The notes under the pieces: generated by a model
What the model was told of the DNA's origin: nothing
Database searches by the model: none
Seen by the model: the letters and a program-made list of their open reading frames with translations, nothing else
Part shown: positions 34,091 through 44,754 of the stretch, in pieces
Layout of the letters: every line of letters begins with the position of its first letter
Position numbering within the stretch: position 1 is the stretch's first letter
Assembly: GCA_944472155.2 (NCBI GenBank)
Contig: OX235272.1
Location: forward strand, 98,710,020 to 98,774,019
Reading direction: 5' to 3'
DNA length: 64,000 nt
Source of the DNA: Trichobilharzia szidati
Lineage: Eukaryota; Platyhelminthes; Trematoda; Strigeidida; Schistosomatidae
Program-made: the position numbers and the translations under genes

Positions 34091-35585
34091 GATATCAATT
34101 ATAGTACAAAACTTCAATTATGAGGTCATTCGGCATCAAAAAATATCAAGAGCGCATTCGCTGAACACAAAATGTGCATTCAGACAAAAAATGTAAAACA
34201 GTTTGTCCATGTTGATGAGCACTGAATAGTTTGTTTATTCGAAGTGATCTCGATTGGCGGGTGACAAGAAGGCTCAATCGTGTACTGGTTGGCCGAAGAT
34301 TGGATCAATACGATCAGAAGTATTTTTGTACATTATATTAACGTTTATTTACAGACTCTGGCACCGATTAACCATTGTAGATCTGTTTCGTTATCGGTTG
34401 AAGAATAAATAATAGTGCTATCCCACCGTTTTCTGTTGTTCTCCGTCGGTTACAGTGCATAGTACTTTGCATATTAAGCTTAGACCTCTGAAATCAGCGA
34501 TAAGTCCAGGATCTCTCCGACCTGCATATGTGACACAGTTCAGAATGAACTACAAATGGTCTAGTTTACACACAGAGTCAATTTTCTCAGTGTGGGAACG
34601 ATTGGATTACTGAAAAGATGGTTTATGGGTTGGAGTTTCGGTCAGTTTCATTTGATATGCTTCATACTACTTTTGTTGCTGTTGCAACAGTAATTGAACT
34701 TGCTCGAAAATGAAAGAAATGTTTGAATACTCCTTCCAAAATTGAGATGATTGGATACAGTACTGAAATACACTAGAATTTGGGTTTGTTCGCCGTCAAA
34801 ATATATTATGACTGCAAAGGACAGAATAAAGCTGTTGCTCCGCCGTCAAATATGTTACAACGAATTGTAACTGATTTATGGTTGTCGTCTAACTTGACTA
34901 GAATGAGCCTCAAGACATGACACTACTAACAACTTATCACTTGAAAATATTCCCCACTCTGAGATGGACACAAAAGTCAGATTTAACTGCAACTACATAG
35001 GCAGTCGTTTATTATTCAAAATACAGAGCATATGTAATTTAGAAAATCTCAAAAATTCAAGCCAAAAACGAACCAATCAACTACTGCCAATCAGGTGATT
35101 ATGTCATTGCGTGCATCAGTCATGATTTCATGGCCAACAACGATAGTTTATCATGTCTAACACTCAATGTTGGCCTCTACATTTATAGCATACTATTCCC
35201 CCCCTTGGAAAATTCCCTTTCCTGAAGATAGTGCTGAATCCAAGACAGTTGTAGTTATAATAAGCATCTTCCGTCTAATTTACAATTTAAGGATAAATTA
35301 GCGAGAAAGTCCGAACATGAGGGGGAGCTGAGACAGTTCAATAGAGAGCTGTCAAGTGAATCTTTGATATAAGATAATAGCTTAAGAAATGGAAAAAGAG
35401 ATGAGTTTCTTTCAGACCTAAATGAGTCACTTAGCTCCATTGTTAGAAATATGTGCACGCTTATGATTGATATGATGGTAACTATAGAAAGTACAAAATA
35501 TTCATAATGACTTTCGAGGAACAACAGAGGGAAAAATACGTGTTAAAGGACAAAAGTTGAAAAATCTTATGCAATTGTGAAGGGG
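34091..35585. other. Non-coding stretch, nothing recognised
   Basis: No open frame with recognisable motifs. Likely old repeat remnants. Confidence 0.4.
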
Positions 35586-36004
35586 ACACATTGCACATAA
35601 TTTTGTTTAGTTGACTTCCTTGTCAACAATATGTAACTTCGGCGTTCGAGTGGAAATAAAGTTAAGCTGTCCGTCACTTCGCCTTCTCACTGGTTCCTAC
35701 TGTCCTCTCGCTCCACTAACACCAGCGTTGTATTCTTTGGAAATTGCAGGACCACCTCGTCCTCGTCCAAAGATTATTCTACAACCAGCAAACAACCTCT
35801 ACCAGGGGACAAGCCTCCAGCAGTGGAATAGATCTGTAGGTGATATTAATAATTTGCAACAGTGGACTATAACCGCATTTCAAGTAACCATTAACTTTCA
35901 TAACTGCTTAACTGTATTTTTATAATATACTGTTCCAATATTCTTCTATTAACTTTTGATATTTTTTAGCGTTACTAAGCTCGCTATTAAGTCCCTTAAA
36001 AATT
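35586..36004 (+). repeat. Probable 5' LTR of decayed gypsy element C
   Basis: Ends just before a primer-binding-site-like tggtgagcctg at 36009-36019. It contains AATAAA at about 35657 and a ttgcaggaccacc block that is also present in the equivalent region of gypsy element A (tttgcaggatcacc, near 52678). The left boundary is uncertain. Bases 35586-35713 recur inverted at 44251-44379. Confidence 0.5.
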
Positions 36005-36008
36005 AATT

Positions 36009-36019
36009 GGTGAGCCTGC
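36009..36019 (+). promoter_or_regulatory. Primer-binding site, gypsy element C
   Basis: tggtgagcctg differs from the sites of elements A and B (tggtgagcccg) by one base. TGGTGA... fits the 3' end of tRNA-Trp, the primer reported for CsRn1-clade elements. Confidence 0.55.
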
Positions 36020-36075
36020 TTGGAAATTTATATCCTCATACACTGTATAGTTTTACTGTTATCATTTTTACTTTA

Positions 36076-36109
36076 TACATATATATATATATGTTTATAT
36101 AAATATGTG

Positions 36110-36147
<38 letters not shown>
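36076..36147. repeat. (AT)n microsatellite
   Basis: Long AT runs at 36076-36093 and 36116-36147 separated by a short TGTTTATATAAATATGTG-like segment, in the leader before gag of element C. Confidence 0.8.
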
Positions 36148-36149
<2 letters not shown>

Positions 36150-36174
36150 TATCTGCATATCCAAATATTAGTCA

Positions 36175-37085
36175 TGTCATCGCACAACCATTCACTTGCT
36201 GCCTCAGAAACTAATGATGACGAGACACACAATTCAGGAATACAAGTAATAGTCGATCTTCGTTTTTTCTATTTGGTTTTACTCAGTCTAGAATTTGGTT
36301 CGCTATCATTGAACCCCTTTTCTCTGCATGAGGTGTTAAATCGCAGATTGCTAAGTATGGATGCGTCTTAGCTGCACTACCTACAGAGGTCCTCAAAGAC
36401 ACTACTGACCAAATTGATAGTGCTCCTGTGGATCACTAAAATGACCGACTTAAAGCTGTTTTATTCAGTGAAGGAGTGTCTCGGAGGAAAAAGGATCCAG
36501 TAATTACTCCCGGCATGTGAATTACGTTCAAAGATACCGTCTCAGCTCCTCAGGCACATGCATCAACTGGCTAACTGGTATAAGGTTGAAGAAGTGTTTT
36601 TATGAATGATGTCGTTGCAACGATTACCATGAAACATCCACGACATTTTGAGTATCTCCTACAAATCCGTCAACTTAGATGAATCAAGTGAACTTGCAGA
36701 TAACATCCTAGACGTACTGTCTGACACCAGTATCTCCAAAGTATCAACACGTAATGAGTTACCATTTCAGGCTGTGTCTACTGCGAACACACTGGCTTTA
36801 TCAGCTTTTCTGCATTAGCAACCAAGATGGAAAAGTTAAAAATTGAAGTGTCCAGTCTGTGTGCATGATGTAGTCGACCATAGTTCAATTCAAGGCAATT
36901 TCAACACTCAGTCTCAAAATGGCGGACCAGAACACCTTCTAATACTCGAAATATTTGCTTTTATCACAGAAAGTTTGGAAACGTGCAGTTTCAATAGTAC
37001 TGACTTGGCTCAGGAAAACTCCCCAGTCAGGCAGTGGTGGCGACGACTGCCATTGTCAACTACTCCAGTTGCCTATTCTACGTGA
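36175..37085 (+). pseudogene. gag pseudogene of gypsy element C
   Basis: Begins like MSSHNHSLAASETNDDE and continues with a Leu/Phe-rich block. From 36358 it reads YGCVLAALPTEVLKDTTDQI, matching gag of element A ([17 protein letters not shown]). Stops and frame changes follow. The end reads VRQWWRRLPLS, near the gag-pol junction, and the region of the Cys/His knuckle is not preserved. Confidence 0.7.
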
Positions 37086-37149
37086 GGGATAAAACTACAG
37101 GCACATTATACCTGGTAGACGCAGGAGCCAAAGTTAATGTAATACCCAT

Positions 37150-39200
37150 TATCATAAAGGTTTTTGTATTTCCCAATGAATGAAAAACAAAACGATATTG
37201 TTTTTACTGATGTTTCGCTATTTAATGCTAATAGCTTTATCAAAGTATTATTAAACCGGAATTTACAAAATCTCAGCATATATATAACAAACAGTTAGGG
37301 GGTGAGAAAATAGACTTAGGTCAAGTTAAAGGGACATATTGAAAGTAAAAATAGCAATGAATATCACTAAGCCAAATAACAAAGGTAATAGTGCGCCTGT
37401 TACGATATCAAAATAAAGTTTACTAACTTGATCATCGTTCGTCTGTCTGGGGGCAATTTTTAGTTGTCAAGTTGGTCAATTGGTAAAGATAACAAAACCA
37501 TGATGCGTAGATTGTTGGATTTGATAAGTGTATAAGATTATAAAAGCAGTGTGCGTTTACATAATGAAAGTGCTTATCACATTCGTGTTGATTTTGTCAC
37601 TTGATGGGGGGAGGGAGGTGTTGTAACCAGGTCAGATTCTGTTTTAGTCCATCATTCCTAATCAGGCAATTTTGATTCCACTTGGTATGAAGTGCTTCTG
37701 GTATTGGACGTTCTTTGTGATTTCTGAAGTTTTTCTGGATTATTTCAATATTGTCAAAAATCAATTTTGTGGCCTGATTCTATAGCATGTAGACCTATGG
37801 CTGATGATTTTTCAAGTTTTTGTAATTCAACGGGATTTCTCGGTGGTCGAAGAGATGCTCTGTGGTGTTCATTTCTTCTGATTTGGATTTCTCGAGATGT
37901 TTGTCCGATGTATATCGCATCACATTCCAAGCATTTTATTTTATAGACACATTAGATAGAGAATCTTTAGGGATTTGATCTTTTAAATGGACAAGGTTGC
38001 TTTGAAGTGTGTCTGATGTTTTGAAGAAAACTCTTCTGATATCGTCTGACGTCTCTGCTCTATATGGAATGATGACTGTTGATATCCATGTTTTCGGAAT
38101 GCGTTTTCGGCCATACTTAATGTCTGTGTTGATTTTGTTGATGAAGTACCATGGGTAGTTGTTTTGCTTGAGAGTTTCAGTAATGTTTGATATTTCTTCT
38201 TCGTTTTCTTTCTCGTCGGTTATCAGAGAGTGTGCTCGTCTAAGAAGACTTGAAACAACTGAAATCTTTGCGCTGATGGGGTGTGATGATTTGAAGTCTA
38301 AATATTTATTTGAGTGGGTTTTTTCTTCCTGAATATGGATATACTAAAATGTCCGTTTTCCTTTCTCTTAACTAGGCAGTCTAGAAATGGTAGTTCACTG
38401 ACGTCTGATTCTGCTTCCGAAGTGAACTGGATTCTGGGAGATACACAGTTTATTTTCTTCAGGAATGTATTGTGTAGATCTCGTTTTAGTACTACAAAAG
38501 TATCATCCACATATCTTAACCATATTTTAGGAGTGAGTATGCTTCAAAAGATGTTATTTTCGAATTTATTCGTGGAAAGGTTGGCGACTATTGGGGAGAC
38601 TGGTGAACCCATAGCAACACCATTTGTCTGTCTATATAAACTCTCTTTAAATATAAAATGATTATTTTCTAGACAGAATTTTAAGCTCTTAATTATTTCA
38701 CTGATGTCCAGTAGACATCTTTGTGATAGCGTTGTATCTGATTCTAGAAGACTGGAAATGATATTAAGACTTTCGGTAAAAAACGCTGCTTTTATAATCT
38801 TATACACTTATCAAATCCAACAATCTACGCATCATGGTTTTGTTATCTTTACCAATTGACCAACTTGACAACTAAAAATTGCCCCCAGACAGACGAACGA
38901 TGATCAAGTTAGTAAACTTTATTTTGATATCGTAACAGGCGCACTATTACCTTTGTTATTTGGCTTAGTGATATTCATTGCTATTTTTACTTTCAATATG
39001 TCCCTTTAACTTGACCTAAGTCTATTTTCTCACCCCCTAACTGTTTGTTATATATATGCTGAGATTTTGTAAATTCCGGTTTAATAATACTTTGATAAAG
39101 CTATTAGCATTAAATAGCGAAACATCAGTAAAAACAATATCGTTTTGTTTTTCATTCATTGGGAAATACAAAATCCTTTTTTATAATGAATATCATAAAG
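37150..39200 (-). mobile_element. Penelope-like element with 388-bp inverted terminal repeats and TSD
   Basis: Arms 37162-37549 and 38786-39173 are reverse complements with no mismatch that I could find. The 10-bp sequence tatcataaag occurs at 37150-37159 and 39191-39200 as an exact target-site duplication. The interior (37550-38785, minus strand) encodes RT motifs NGVAMGSPVSPIVANL and MDDTFVVL and a GIY-YIG block (AIYIGQTSREIQ near 37850-37940). The 5' part of the RT is absent. It is inserted in the protease of gypsy element C. Each arm holds a hammerhead-like stretch (taaagctatt...aatagcgaaacatc). Confidence 0.88.
37640..38807 (-). pseudogene. PLE RT/GIY-YIG polyprotein, 5'-truncated
   Basis: Frames at 38544-38807 (GVAMGSPVSPI: RT motif B) and 38298-38510 (MDDTFVVL: catalytic Asp pair; FLDCLVKR) are separated by a stop or frameshift. 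Further remnants run down to the GIY-YIG block with KCLECDAIYIGQTSR and NEHHRASLRPP (about 37830-37960). The reading frame begins inside the inverted arm, so everything upstream of RT motif B has been lost. Confidence 0.75.
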
Positions 39201-39461
39201 TAAACTTGGTTTGGACATCTATAATGTAATACCTTCTCACCACCCAAGAGGCATGCTAACATGGCTGCAAAGTTTTCACTCCATGCTGCTATTCAGACAA
39301 ACATACAGACACATGGTTAACTATGAATGATTTGAGATCTTGGACTACGCCGACGTTTCACATGGATTTTCATCGTAGCTGATATCCGTCGTGCTATACC
39401 TGGTGCTGACTTCTTGAGGAATTTTTGATGTTGTTGTGTTCTCTGAGCTGGAGAGTTAATT

Positions 39462-39503
39462 TGCGAAGCTTTCATCACCCTACTGGGTGACATCTTCAGC
39501 GCA
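39462..39503 (-). ncRNA. Hammerhead-like ribozyme in palindrome (left arm)
   Basis: Mirror copy of the motif at 39532-39573, on the minus strand, with the same core, stems and cut site. Transcripts of either strand would therefore contain one ribozyme and one antisense copy. Confidence 0.58.
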
Positions 39504-39531
39504 TACTTCAATTTGACTTCAAATTGAAGTA

Positions 39532-39573
39532 TGCGCTGAAGATGTCACCCAGTAGGGTGATGAAAGCTTCGCA
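39532..39573 (+). ncRNA. Hammerhead-like ribozyme in palindrome (right arm)
   Basis: Stem I UGCG (39532-39535) pairs with CGCA (39570-39573). Core CUGAAGA at 39536-39542. Stem II GUCACCC/GGGUGAU with AGUA loop (7 pairs, the closing one G-U, one extra U after the core). GAAA at 39562-39565, minimal stem III AG/CU, predicted cut after U39569. All conserved core bases are present. Hammerheads with minimal stem III are known from PLEs and schistosome SINEs. Confidence 0.6.
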
Positions 39574-39666
39574 AATTAACTCTCCAGCTCAGAGAACACA
39601 ACAACATCAAAATTATCTACCTGAGCTACAAATCTTCTCTATCATATCTAAATTCTTGAGGAATTT

Positions 39667-42600
39667 CAGTCTGTTAGTTGACATCGACAAGGAAAGACTG
39701 ATTGATAACTGCACCCAATTTACAATCCATGCAATCATCAACAGACTACTCGGTTCATAGCATCCGTAGTGAAACACCAGAGAATTGCACTTTTTCTAAA
39801 TTATTACAGAGTTTTCCAAAGATTCCTAAACCGCCCTACAGTGTGGAGGATGTATCCCAGTCAGTCACGCATAAAATCGTCACAACAGATCAACCAGTCG
39901 GAGCACGTCCACGGCGATTACCACCTGATAATTTGGTAGCAGCTAAGGCGGAATTAAAACACATGATGCAACTCGGCGTCAGCTACTAACATTATTAATA
40001 TTATTTATATTTTTTGTATATATCTATATTATATATATATATATATGACTTCACCATCACTACATATACCAAATTAGCACTACCATCACCAATCCTGTAA
40101 TATTATTTTCATAACTGTTTTTAATCTTATTCGATAAAATTAGATGCACTATTGCACCAAATGCTAAGAAATTCCACACTGTATCATTAGTACTATTTCC
40201 GAATAAAGCGAATTATTATTATAAGACCTTCCAGTAGTCCTTGGTCCTCGCCTTTGCGTATCGTAACTAAGGCTAACCATTACTGGTGACTTTGTGGGAT
40301 TATCGTGCTTTGAATAGTGCTACTGTCCCTTGCGGTAGCCGGAAAATGTGAAATTATACGTTCACCGTAAAATAGTAAAAATAATGAATTCACAGAAAAT
40401 CATGGTTGTTACGTGATATTGAACAAGGACATTAGCTAGTTCCGCGCGCAATATGGACAACACAGCTTCTTTTTCCAGCTTCTCACTTTCCACATCTGCC
40501 AACCTACATTAGGATCCTTTGCTGCAATCTACGTTTCTCTCTTTAAGTGCCCTCCGGCCGTGGGCATCTCTTACGTGCAGTGAGCATCTGTATACCCAAG
40601 AAAAGGACTATTTCATCCTTACCATTCTGTACGTTTATATTTGAGTATTTTGGAACATTTATAACTCACCAAATAATTGTATTTTATGTGTATATTAATT
40701 TATGTGGACTGAATACCCTTCTACATACATACTTGCTTGTATTTGTTTTGTCCTATTTATTTTGCATAAAAACGAACTTAGCCGTTTAGTCCACTAAACC
40801 CTGACCGTTATCCAATTCACCCACCTTCTTGACTTCTCGCTCACCTTGCATGGAAAGACTACATTCTCTAAAGTCGACTTAGTCAAAGCTCATCACCAAA
40901 TTCCATTTGCCTCCGAGGATATTGGAAAGACAACCATCATAACATCTTTTGGGTTGTTTGAATATCTGCGAATGCCTTTCGGCTTAGAGAATGCTGCTCA
41001 CTCATTCCAACGTTTTATAGATCAGGTTACATAGGGTCTGGATTTTTTCTTTGTATATATTGATATCCTGATAGCTGGCACGTCGATGGAAGAACATATC
41101 GACCACTTGAGTGTTGTATTTTAGCGCTTTGAATAATTTGGCATCGTCATCAATGCATTTTCGGTGGTTCGGTTATAGAATTTTTGGGACATCGTATAAC
41201 AGCTGTATGCATCCATCCTACTGAAGATAAGATAGCAACTATTAAGAATTTCCTTGAATCAGACTCTTTGAAGAAACTTCGACGTTTTTAGGGTATGTTC
41301 AGTTTTTATGGACGCTTTATCCCATCATATGCCTCCATTGTACAATCATTGATAAATCTCCTCAGGTGCAATCGAAAGAAGTTCTATCGGTCCACGGATG
41401 TGGAACACGCCATGTTGTCCCACATCAACCCCAAAGCATCCATTATCCTATTTGCAGATGCACTGCATGTGGCACTCCTATAGCAGAAATTAAACAACGG
41501 CGTCACTCCACTTGCTTCCTTTCACAAGAAGTTACAAATAGCCCAAGCACGTTATAGCAATTTTTGGCAGAGAACTGTTAGCTATCTGTCCATCAGTCAA
41601 ACATTTTGGTCTGTTGTTACAAGGTCGACATTTCACTATCCTTATTGACCATAAACTCCTTTGCTATGCCTTTGCTACTTCAGAGAGAAGCTAGGCAGTT
41701 GGTTTACCTATCCCAGTCTTCGACTGGTATTCAGTATATCAAAGGAGATGCAAACGTCGCAGCCGACTTTCTTTCTCGATGTGATATGAACCAGCTATCT
41801 TCGGTAGACATCAGTTTGGACACTATTGCCAAATAACAACTCAATGACACCAAAATTTGCACTTGTCGAGATAAGTCTTTCTTCCAATTGTAAAACAAAT
41901 CTATACAACCATCGTTTGTGATGTTTCCAAAGGCAATCATCACCATTTTATACCTCAAGATTGTAGAACAGCCTTACCTGAAAATTCTCATTCGCTCTTT
42001 CATTCTGGACTGCGGCCTATGGTCAGATTTATCAGCGAGCATTTTTTGTGGCCTAGAATGAACTCTGAAATTCGGAAATGAGCACGTGAGTGTCTCCAGT
42101 GCCAATGCTCCAAATTACATTGCCACACTGTTACAACTCCGATGACATTTGATTTACCTAGTAAAAGATTTCACCATATTCATATTGACATTATGGGACT
42201 ATTACCAACAACAAAAAGATATACGCATATTCTTATAGACATCAATAGATTTACTCGATGTCCTATCACATACTCAATTAACGATATATCTGAAGAGAAT
42301 GCTGATTTGGTTTTTCTTGATCGTTGGGTATCAAATTATGGAGTATCAACTACGGTTTCATCCGACTGAGGAGCTCAACTCTGTTTCGTGAATTAGCGAG
42401 ACTTCTTGGGGTGAATCATATCACCACGACAATTTATCATCTAGCAAAGAATGGTTTAGTGGAACGATTCCGCAGACAAATAAAAAGCTCCCTTGTGGCT
42501 CAGATTGATAGATTTTAGTATAGTGAACAATTACCGTTGATCCTACTCAGCATTTGATCAACTATCAAAGGAGACTTAGAATGTACACCAGCCTAACTTG

Positions 42601-42925
42601 TTTATGATACTGACCTAATTTTATCTGGACAGCTAGTTCCCTCACATGATGCAACAGATTTGAGTATTTCTGACTTCACCAACCGACCAACTAAACAAAT
42701 GCTACAACTTCAACCAACAGCACCTCGACAATCTTTCCGGCGAGATCAGATCAACGAGCATCTAGAAACTTGCAAATGTTTGCTTGTTCGAGTCGATGAC
42801 ATGAGAAAAGGATTGTGAACTCTGTAAGAAGCTCCTTTTCAAGTACTTGAACGTGCAGACAAATACATTATGGTGAACAAAAATGGAAAACATGAGACCA
42901 TTTCAATTCATCGAATTAAACCAGC
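39667..42925 (+). pseudogene. pol pseudogene of gypsy element C (RT-RNase H-integrase)
   Basis: RT begins after the palindrome (LVDIDKERLID), continues [18 protein letters not shown], is interrupted at about 39985-40283 and 40330-40797, and resumes with GKTTFSKVDLVKAHHQIPFA at 40846. The catalytic box at about 41060 reads YID-ILIAG: one Asp codon of YIDD is deleted. RNase H remnants (FADALHVAL) lie near 41450. Integrase has an HPG-like zinc region near 42000, IHIDIMGLLP at 42175 and NGLVERFRRQIK near 42450. Many stops. Confidence 0.75.
40330..40797 (+). repeat. Unclassified interspersed repeat, copy 2 (inserted in gypsy C RT)
   Basis: Interrupts the RT sequence between NSATVP-like coding ending at about 40329 and PDRYP-like coding resuming at 40798. 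Bases 40445-40790 match 2487-2862. If the start is tgttacgtga at 40407 and the end agtcca near 40794, it would look like a solo LTR (TG...CA), but no clear target duplication was seen. Confidence 0.6.
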
Positions 42926-42929
42926 TTTG

Positions 42930-43034
42930 TTACAGGATTTCATCATGAGCTGACATTAGTTAGAGAACCATCGGAAAACCTGGGAGTACTGGAGTATTGT
43001 TTCGTCCTAGTTTTGGGACATTTCAGCAGTACGC
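42930..43034 (-). mobile_element. SINE 3' half, inverted (copy E)
   Basis: Minus-strand piece from the ribozyme to the 3' tail. The core reads CUGAAAU and the stem III/cleavage region is altered (caatac), so the ribozyme is dead. It is fused head-to-head to copy F with a 15-bp junction, forming a palindrome. Confidence 0.75.
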
Positions 43035-43049
43035 AGTACCCTTCAGCAG

Positions 43050-43205
43050 TTCCAATCCCGGTGGGTGCGTACTGATGAAGAGTCCCAAAACTAGGACGAA
43101 ACAGCTGTCCAGTACTCCCAGGTTTTCCAATGGTTCTCTAACTGATGTCAGCTCATGATGAAATCCTGTAACCAATCAAATCCCTACAAACCAACACTTG
43201 AAAAT
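43050..43205 (+). mobile_element. SINE 3' half (copy F)
   Basis: Starts within the B box (ttccaatcccgg) and keeps the ribozyme (43063-43119) and the 3' tail to aacacttgaaaat. In the core the first C is A (AUGAAGA); stem II GUCC/GGAC, GAAA and stem III ACAG/CUGU are intact. Confidence 0.78.
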
Positions 43206-43253
43206 CAATGAGACGCTCACTAGCGACTTGCCCTATTCAGGTAGGTAGTCACC

Positions 43254-43597
43254 TGGGGTTCTGGTGAGAAGTCGTGACCAGTAGGGTGCAGAAGGTCGGG
43301 CGTGAGGACAAATACTCGCCGAAGACATTGGCTAGGTGTCGCGCTATATCGTGAATTGGTGTAAGTTAGAATTCATGGGCCATTGGATTGAGTCCCAGTG
43401 GCTTAATAGTATACAAGCTCGTCTTGTAACCAGAAGGTCCTGGGTTCGAATCCCGGTGGGTGCGTACTGCTGAAAAGTCCCAAAACTAGGACGAAACAGC
43501 TGTCCAGTACTCCCAGGTTTTCCAATGGTTCTCTAACTGATGTCAGCTCATGATGAAATCCTGTAACCAATCAAATCCCTACAAACCAATACTTTTA
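43254..43597 (+). mobile_element. SM-alpha-like SINE, full length (copy G)
   Basis: Best complete copy, about 344 bp. A-box-like tggcttaatagt at 43399-43410, canonical B box ggttcgaatcc at 43443-43453, hammerhead at 43458-43514, 3' tail to ccaatactt. The cluster of copies E, F and G is bounded by ttaaaccagc at 42916-42925 and 43595-43604, which is gypsy C integrase sequence duplicated on insertion. Confidence 0.85.
43458..43514 (+). ncRNA. Hammerhead ribozyme in SINE copy G
   Basis: Stem I GUACUG/CAGUAC plus GGG/CCC, stem II GUCC/GGAC, GAAA, stem III ACAG/CUGU, cleavage-site GUC. The core reads CUGAAAA: the invariant G8 is A, a change expected to abolish catalysis. Confidence 0.7.
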
Positions 43598-44250
43598 AAC
43601 CAGCCTACACAGACAGCGAACTCGAAGCTATATCGACATTCGCACAAACAGTCTATACAACTGCAGCGACAACAATTTTTATGCCTCCTCCTTGTCAAAC
43701 ACGTAGCGGCCGCTAAATCAGTAATCCTGCCCTCTATGTACATTCATTGAACTGATACATAACAAATAAAAGTAATAGCCTTTTTTCATATATATTACTA
43801 TTATTTTTATTACTGCTGAAACTGACATCTGTGTTGTCATTCAAATTGATTCTTTCATTATGTTTTGGTTAACTATGATATATGCACATCTGTGTACCGA
43901 TAAACCAAATATTTCTAAATATGTATTATCACTCACTGATAACTATATACACATATAACTGTAAACAGAGATTTCCGAGAAAGTTATTACACCACTGACA
44001 ACAATTTTCACATAAATTTTTCATTATTTTAAACTTTGACTATTTATTAGTTGCTGTCGAACAGCTTGTACTTTGAATGCTCTAAATACCTCTTCACTTA
44101 CTCGCATGCTACTATGTATTATTATTCCTTTTACTTTCATAATTGTTATTATTATTGTATCTATTAGAATTAGTGGAAACTTCCTACAGACTCTCAGGAC
44201 TTCTAAGAGGGGGAACCATGTGGTCTGTACAGATTTGCACTAATCAGGGG
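43598..44250 (+). other. 3' end of gypsy element C and flank
   Basis: 43598-43720 continues the integrase tail (AYTDSELEAISTFAQTVY) to its stop. After 43740 no coding is seen. A purine tract aagagggggaa at 44205-44215 followed by tgtggtctg at 44219 looks like a polypurine tract and LTR start, but no direct LTR partner was found upstream. Confidence 0.4.
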
Positions 44251-44379
44251 AGCATGAGGAGAGTAGGAACCAGTGAGAAGGCGAAGTGACGGACAGCTTA
44301 ACTTTATTTCCACTCGAACGCCGAAGTTACATATTGTTGACAAGGAAGTCGACTAAACAAAATTATGTGCAATGTGTCC
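44251..44379 (-). repeat. Inverted LTR fragment (partner of 35586-35713)
   Basis: Reverse complement of 35586-35713 at about 95 percent by eye. It sits at the far end of gypsy element C but in the wrong orientation for a normal 3' LTR. Confidence 0.75.
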
Positions 44380-44754
44380 ATTTCTGACACTTACCAGAAC
44401 GATACGTATTTATTATTGAAACATAAAAGTTAAGCTAGACCTATAATGATCTGTCCTGTTAAGTTAAATAACCTAGTAAAAGGCTCAGCCACTGCACTGC
44501 ATTCTCTTGCGGGTAATCACAAAATAGGCTGGGAGAGGGTGGCGGTGTTATTAAGTAATTTAGTTAGTTGAAGAGATGTTAATCCCTGAAGCTTTGTTTA
44601 TCGATTGAACACAGCACAGTTGCAATAGGAATGAAGCAACGCCTACACCAGAGATATGGAAATTGGCAAGAAACAACGAGGGGAAGATGGAGAGAGAGAG
44701 AAGAAGGGGAAAAGAGAAAATATACATAAGACAAATTGCGAAATCGCATGAATA

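Larger units (their letters stand above)
39425..39652. mobile_element. Palindromic insertion with 14-bp target-site duplication
   Basis: Arms 39425-39514 and 39521-39610 are inverted copies with no mismatch seen and a 6-bp centre; an unpaired 42-bp tail follows. The sequence ttcttgaggaattt flanks it exactly at 39411-39424 and 39653-39666, and element A shows an uninterrupted site here. Both arms encode the same peptide and the same ribozyme motif in opposite directions. This is a complete insertion, not a local duplication. Confidence 0.85.
35586..43740 (+). mobile_element. Ty3/gypsy (CsRn1/Boudicca-clade) element C, decayed with nested insertions
   Basis: Collinear with element A at 52467-56335. 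Order: LTR-like sequence, PBS, gag (36175-37085), protease (37030-37149 and 39201-39420), RT (39653-41140), RNase H (41400-41800), integrase (41830-42925 and 43595-43720). It is interrupted by a PLE (37160-39190), a palindrome (39425-39652), two inserts at about 39985-40283 and 40330-40797, and SINEs (42930-43594). Stops and deletions throughout. Confidence 0.82.

Noticed and set aside
36020..36371. Open frames over the AT microsatellite as a membrane protein
   Set aside because: Tyr/Ile repeats are translated (AT)n; the real coding signal is the decayed gag from about 36175.
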